Below, one piece after another: positions 62,590 to 64,000 of a stretch of DNA of 64,000 nt. Each line of letters begins with the position of its first letter. The stretch's first letter is position 1. The stretch comes from Duganella margarita (GTDB lineage Bacteria > Pseudomonadota > Gammaproteobacteria > Burkholderiales > Burkholderiaceae_D). The notes beneath the pieces are model-generated. The model saw only the letters and a program-made list of their open reading frames with translations. It did not search any database and was not told the DNA's origin. The DNA lies in assembly GCF_009857535.1 (NCBI RefSeq), contig NZ_WWCS01000002.1, forward strand, positions 466,223-530,222, written 5' to 3'. The translations under genes and the position numbers were made by a program.

Positions 62590-63413
62590 TGAGGACGCTG
62601 CCTGGCTTGTTGCTGATGGTGGTTGCGTCTGCCGGCGCGATGGAGCCGTTGAGCGATAGCATACTGTCGTCGGTGCGCGGACGTGACGGCGTCAGCTTCG
62701 ACCTGAACGGCTTTGCGATGAGCGGCGATGCACGCGTCACCTACACCACGCCGACCGGCGCCAGCTTGTACGCGGAAAAATTTGCAGCGTCGCGCAGCGA
62801 TAGCCTGTTGCTGTTTTCCGATCCGTTCCGGCTGGATATCGTGCCCGGTGCGCCGGGGCTGGCGGATGTGATCAACATCGCGTTTCCGGTCAATGCAAAT
62901 GGCGAGCAGCGCTGGCAAATGGCGTATGACTGGGGCGTCGGCGCCAATGGCGTGGTGCGCGAGCAGGGCAGTGTGGTGGTCAAGGATATGGTGCTGACGG
63001 GCGGCGGCCTGCAGTTCACCACGCCGCAGGTGAATGACGGCATCGCGTTCGGCGCGGCGCTGAAGCTGGATATCGGGCAGCTGTCGTTCCAGCCGCGCGG
63101 CCGCGACGATGCGACCGAGGCGATGGTGTTGAGCGGCATCCACATCGGCGGCGCGGATGGCGGCGCGTGGGCGATTGCCAATGTGGCGTCGCAGCCGGCG
63201 GTGATCAATGCCTTGAATGATGAGTCGGGCCCGCGCCTGCATATCGGCATCGACTGGCCGGATGCGCGCTACGGCAGTGGACAGGCGGCGGCCGGCAGCA
63301 TTGCGGTGGACAATATTTCGTTCGTAAGTCCGGGGCAGCCGACGGTAGATCTGGGCTCGTCGCGCATTGGATCGATTCAGATCCAGTATCTTGATATCAA
63401 GTTCAAGCAATGA
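62589..63413 (+). CDS. FilA/DUF6160-like exported protein, variant
   Basis: About 274 residues. Signal peptide 1-17 (S-A-G-A), then E-P-L-S-D-S-I-L-S-S-V-R-G-R-D-G-V-S-F (19-37): same leader-like block, with Arg at the -1 position. A long beta-rich mature region follows with G-I-H-I-G-G-A-D and a tail R-I-G-S-I-Q-I-Q-Y-L-D-I-K-F. ATG 62589 overlaps the upstream stop by one base and is preferred over TTG 62586. Overlaps the next gene by 4 bases (ATGA). Confidence 0.75.
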   Translation: MRTLPGLLLMVVASAGAMEPLSDSILSSVRGRDGVSFDLNGFAMSGDARVTYTTPTGASLYAEKFAASRSDSLLLFSDPFRLDIVPGAPGLADVINIAFPVNANGEQRWQMAYDWGVGANGVVREQGSVVVKDMVLTGGGLQFTTPQVNDGIAFGAALKLDIGQLSFQPRGRDDATEAMVLSGIHIGGADGGAWAIANVASQPAVINALNDESGPRLHIGIDWPDARYGSGQAAAGSIAVDNISFVSPGQPTVDLGSSRIGSIQIQYLDIKFKQ

Positions 63414-63871
63414 GGCGCGGCTTGCTGTGCTTGCTGATGGGGATGGGCGTGGCGCAGGCGGGCGAGTTGCGGGCGCTGGATGACCAGGAACTTTCGCAGG
63501 TGCGCGGCGGCGATGGCATCAGCTTTGCGGCGCATGTGGTGCTGAATGATCCGACGCTGGTGGGGGCGGTCAGCGACAGCCGCTTGTCGCTGGGCTTCAG
63601 TGGCGGCGGGCAGAATCGCTACATCGTATTCAGGAACGTGCGGGGGGCGGTGGATATGTTCGCCGTCAACCTGGGCGTGCAGACGCGCACTGATGGCGGC
63701 GGCGACTATATCGCGATCGGGCTGCCGGGCTATGTGCGCTACACCAACTTCGGCTTCGAATCGCTGAGTGTGCAGAACGATCCGAGCGCGCCGGTAACGG
63801 GTAATCTCGGCAGCCTGAATATCAACGGCACCGTGTCCTTACAGGGACAGGTGCGTTTCTGGGGGCATTAA
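63410..63871 (+). CDS. FilA/DUF6160-like exported protein with canonical double-Gly motif
   Basis: 153 residues. Signal peptide 1-17 (A-Q-A), then L-D-D-Q-E-L-S-Q-V-R-G-G (23-34), followed by D-G-I-S-F. This is a full match to the double-glycine leader pattern: Leu23 at -12, Glu27 at -8, Leu28 at -7, Val31 at -4, and Gly33-Gly34 at -2/-1. The mature part is beta-rich and ends N-L-G-S-L-N-I-N-G..Q-V-R-F-W-G-H, the shared C-terminal pattern. Last gene of the plus-strand operon; it overlaps its neighbour by 4 bases. Confidence 0.8.
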   Translation: MRRGLLCLLMGMGVAQAGELRALDDQELSQVRGGDGISFAAHVVLNDPTLVGAVSDSRLSLGFSGGGQNRYIVFRNVRGAVDMFAVNLGVQTRTDGGGDYIAIGLPGYVRYTNFGFESLSVQNDPSAPVTGNLGSLNINGTVSLQGQVRFWGH

Positions 63872-63878
63872 TTCGGGG

Positions 63879-64000
63879 TCAGATACCGTCTTGAATAGCA
63901 AGCCCTTTCGCCAGGTAATTGGGGTCAAAGGGCTTGTTTGTTTTGATGACGCCGTAAATGAAATGCGCCAGCTTATGCATGACGGCGCCGATGACGGCCT
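63879..64000 (-). mobile_element. IS110-type transposase C-terminus, truncated by window end
   Basis: A 39-codon reading frame, open at the window edge, ending at 63879. It reads V-I-G-A-V-M-H-K-L-A-H-F-I-Y-G-V-I-K and P-F-D-P-N-Y-L-A, the usual C-terminal stretch of IS110/IS1111-family transposases. The upstream part lies outside the window. GGGGTCAGATACC overlaps its 3' end and resembles the repeat word at 54471-54551. Whether the element is intact cannot be told. Confidence 0.72.

Noticed and set aside
1..64000. CRISPR arrays, tRNA or rRNA genes
   Set aside because: No regularly spaced direct repeats and no cloverleaf or rRNA sequence were recognised on either strand; a dedicated RNA search was not possible.

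Overview
The window looks like a chromosomal segment of a high-GC betaproteobacterium of the Oxalobacteraceae (Massilia/Duganella/Janthinobacterium type). The basis is the gene families and their style: many TonB-dependent receptors, large carbohydrate-degradation clusters, GluQ-RS, a NrsF-type anti-sigma factor, and Sec or Tat signal peptides on most degradative enzymes. The taxonomic call is inference. No rRNA, tRNA or CRISPR array was seen.

Layout. (1) 1-0.72 kb is an AT-rich edge with one small ORF. (2) 0.7-11.6 kb is one tightly packed minus-strand operon for a uronate polymer, most likely alginate: TonB-dependent receptor, LacI regulator, DEH-reductase-like SDR, heparinase II/III-type oligo-lyase, KDG kinase, hexuronate MFS transporter, SGNH esterase, PL7-like lyase and a RraA/HMG-aldolase-fold protein. 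Near-perfect LacI-type palindromes lie upstream of the receptor. (3) 11.8-16.5 kb carries uridine kinase, then a periplasmic peroxiredoxin / DsbD-like / ECF sigma / NrsF operon. (4) 16.7-19.6 kb holds a second MFS transporter with a cytoplasmic GH43 enzyme.

(5) 20-41.3 kb is a xyloglucan utilisation locus. It encodes an SGNH-GH74 endo-xyloglucanase fusion (split by a one-base frameshift in an A9 run), XylR, D-xylose dehydrogenase (oxidative xylose pathway), the XylFGH xylose ABC importer, a TonB-dependent receptor, GH35 beta-galactosidase, GH31 alpha-xylosidase, GH39 and GH95 alpha-fucosidase. A shared 22-bp box stands before three of its transcription units, so one XylR regulon is likely. 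(6) 41.3-54.5 kb is mostly ordinary single genes: hydrolases, DUF3422, DinB, HAD, LysR, LysE, CYTH-CHAD, GluQ-RS and an M28 peptidase.

(7) 54.5-63.9 kb is the most unusual part. It has two divergent operons. The minus-strand one encodes a membrane-anchored C39 (double-glycine) peptidase, two outer-membrane beta-barrels, a DUF2059 protein, an AraC regulator and a protein joining a GspE/MshE N-terminal domain to a filament-like tail. The plus-strand one encodes five Sec-exported proteins that carry, just after the signal peptide, a motif matching double-glycine leader peptides (E-L-S-x-V-x-G-G/Q). I propose a surface or secreted-protein system with two-step leader processing. It resembles, from memory, the poorly characterised FilA/DUF6160 clusters. 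The window ends in the C-terminus of an IS110-type transposase.
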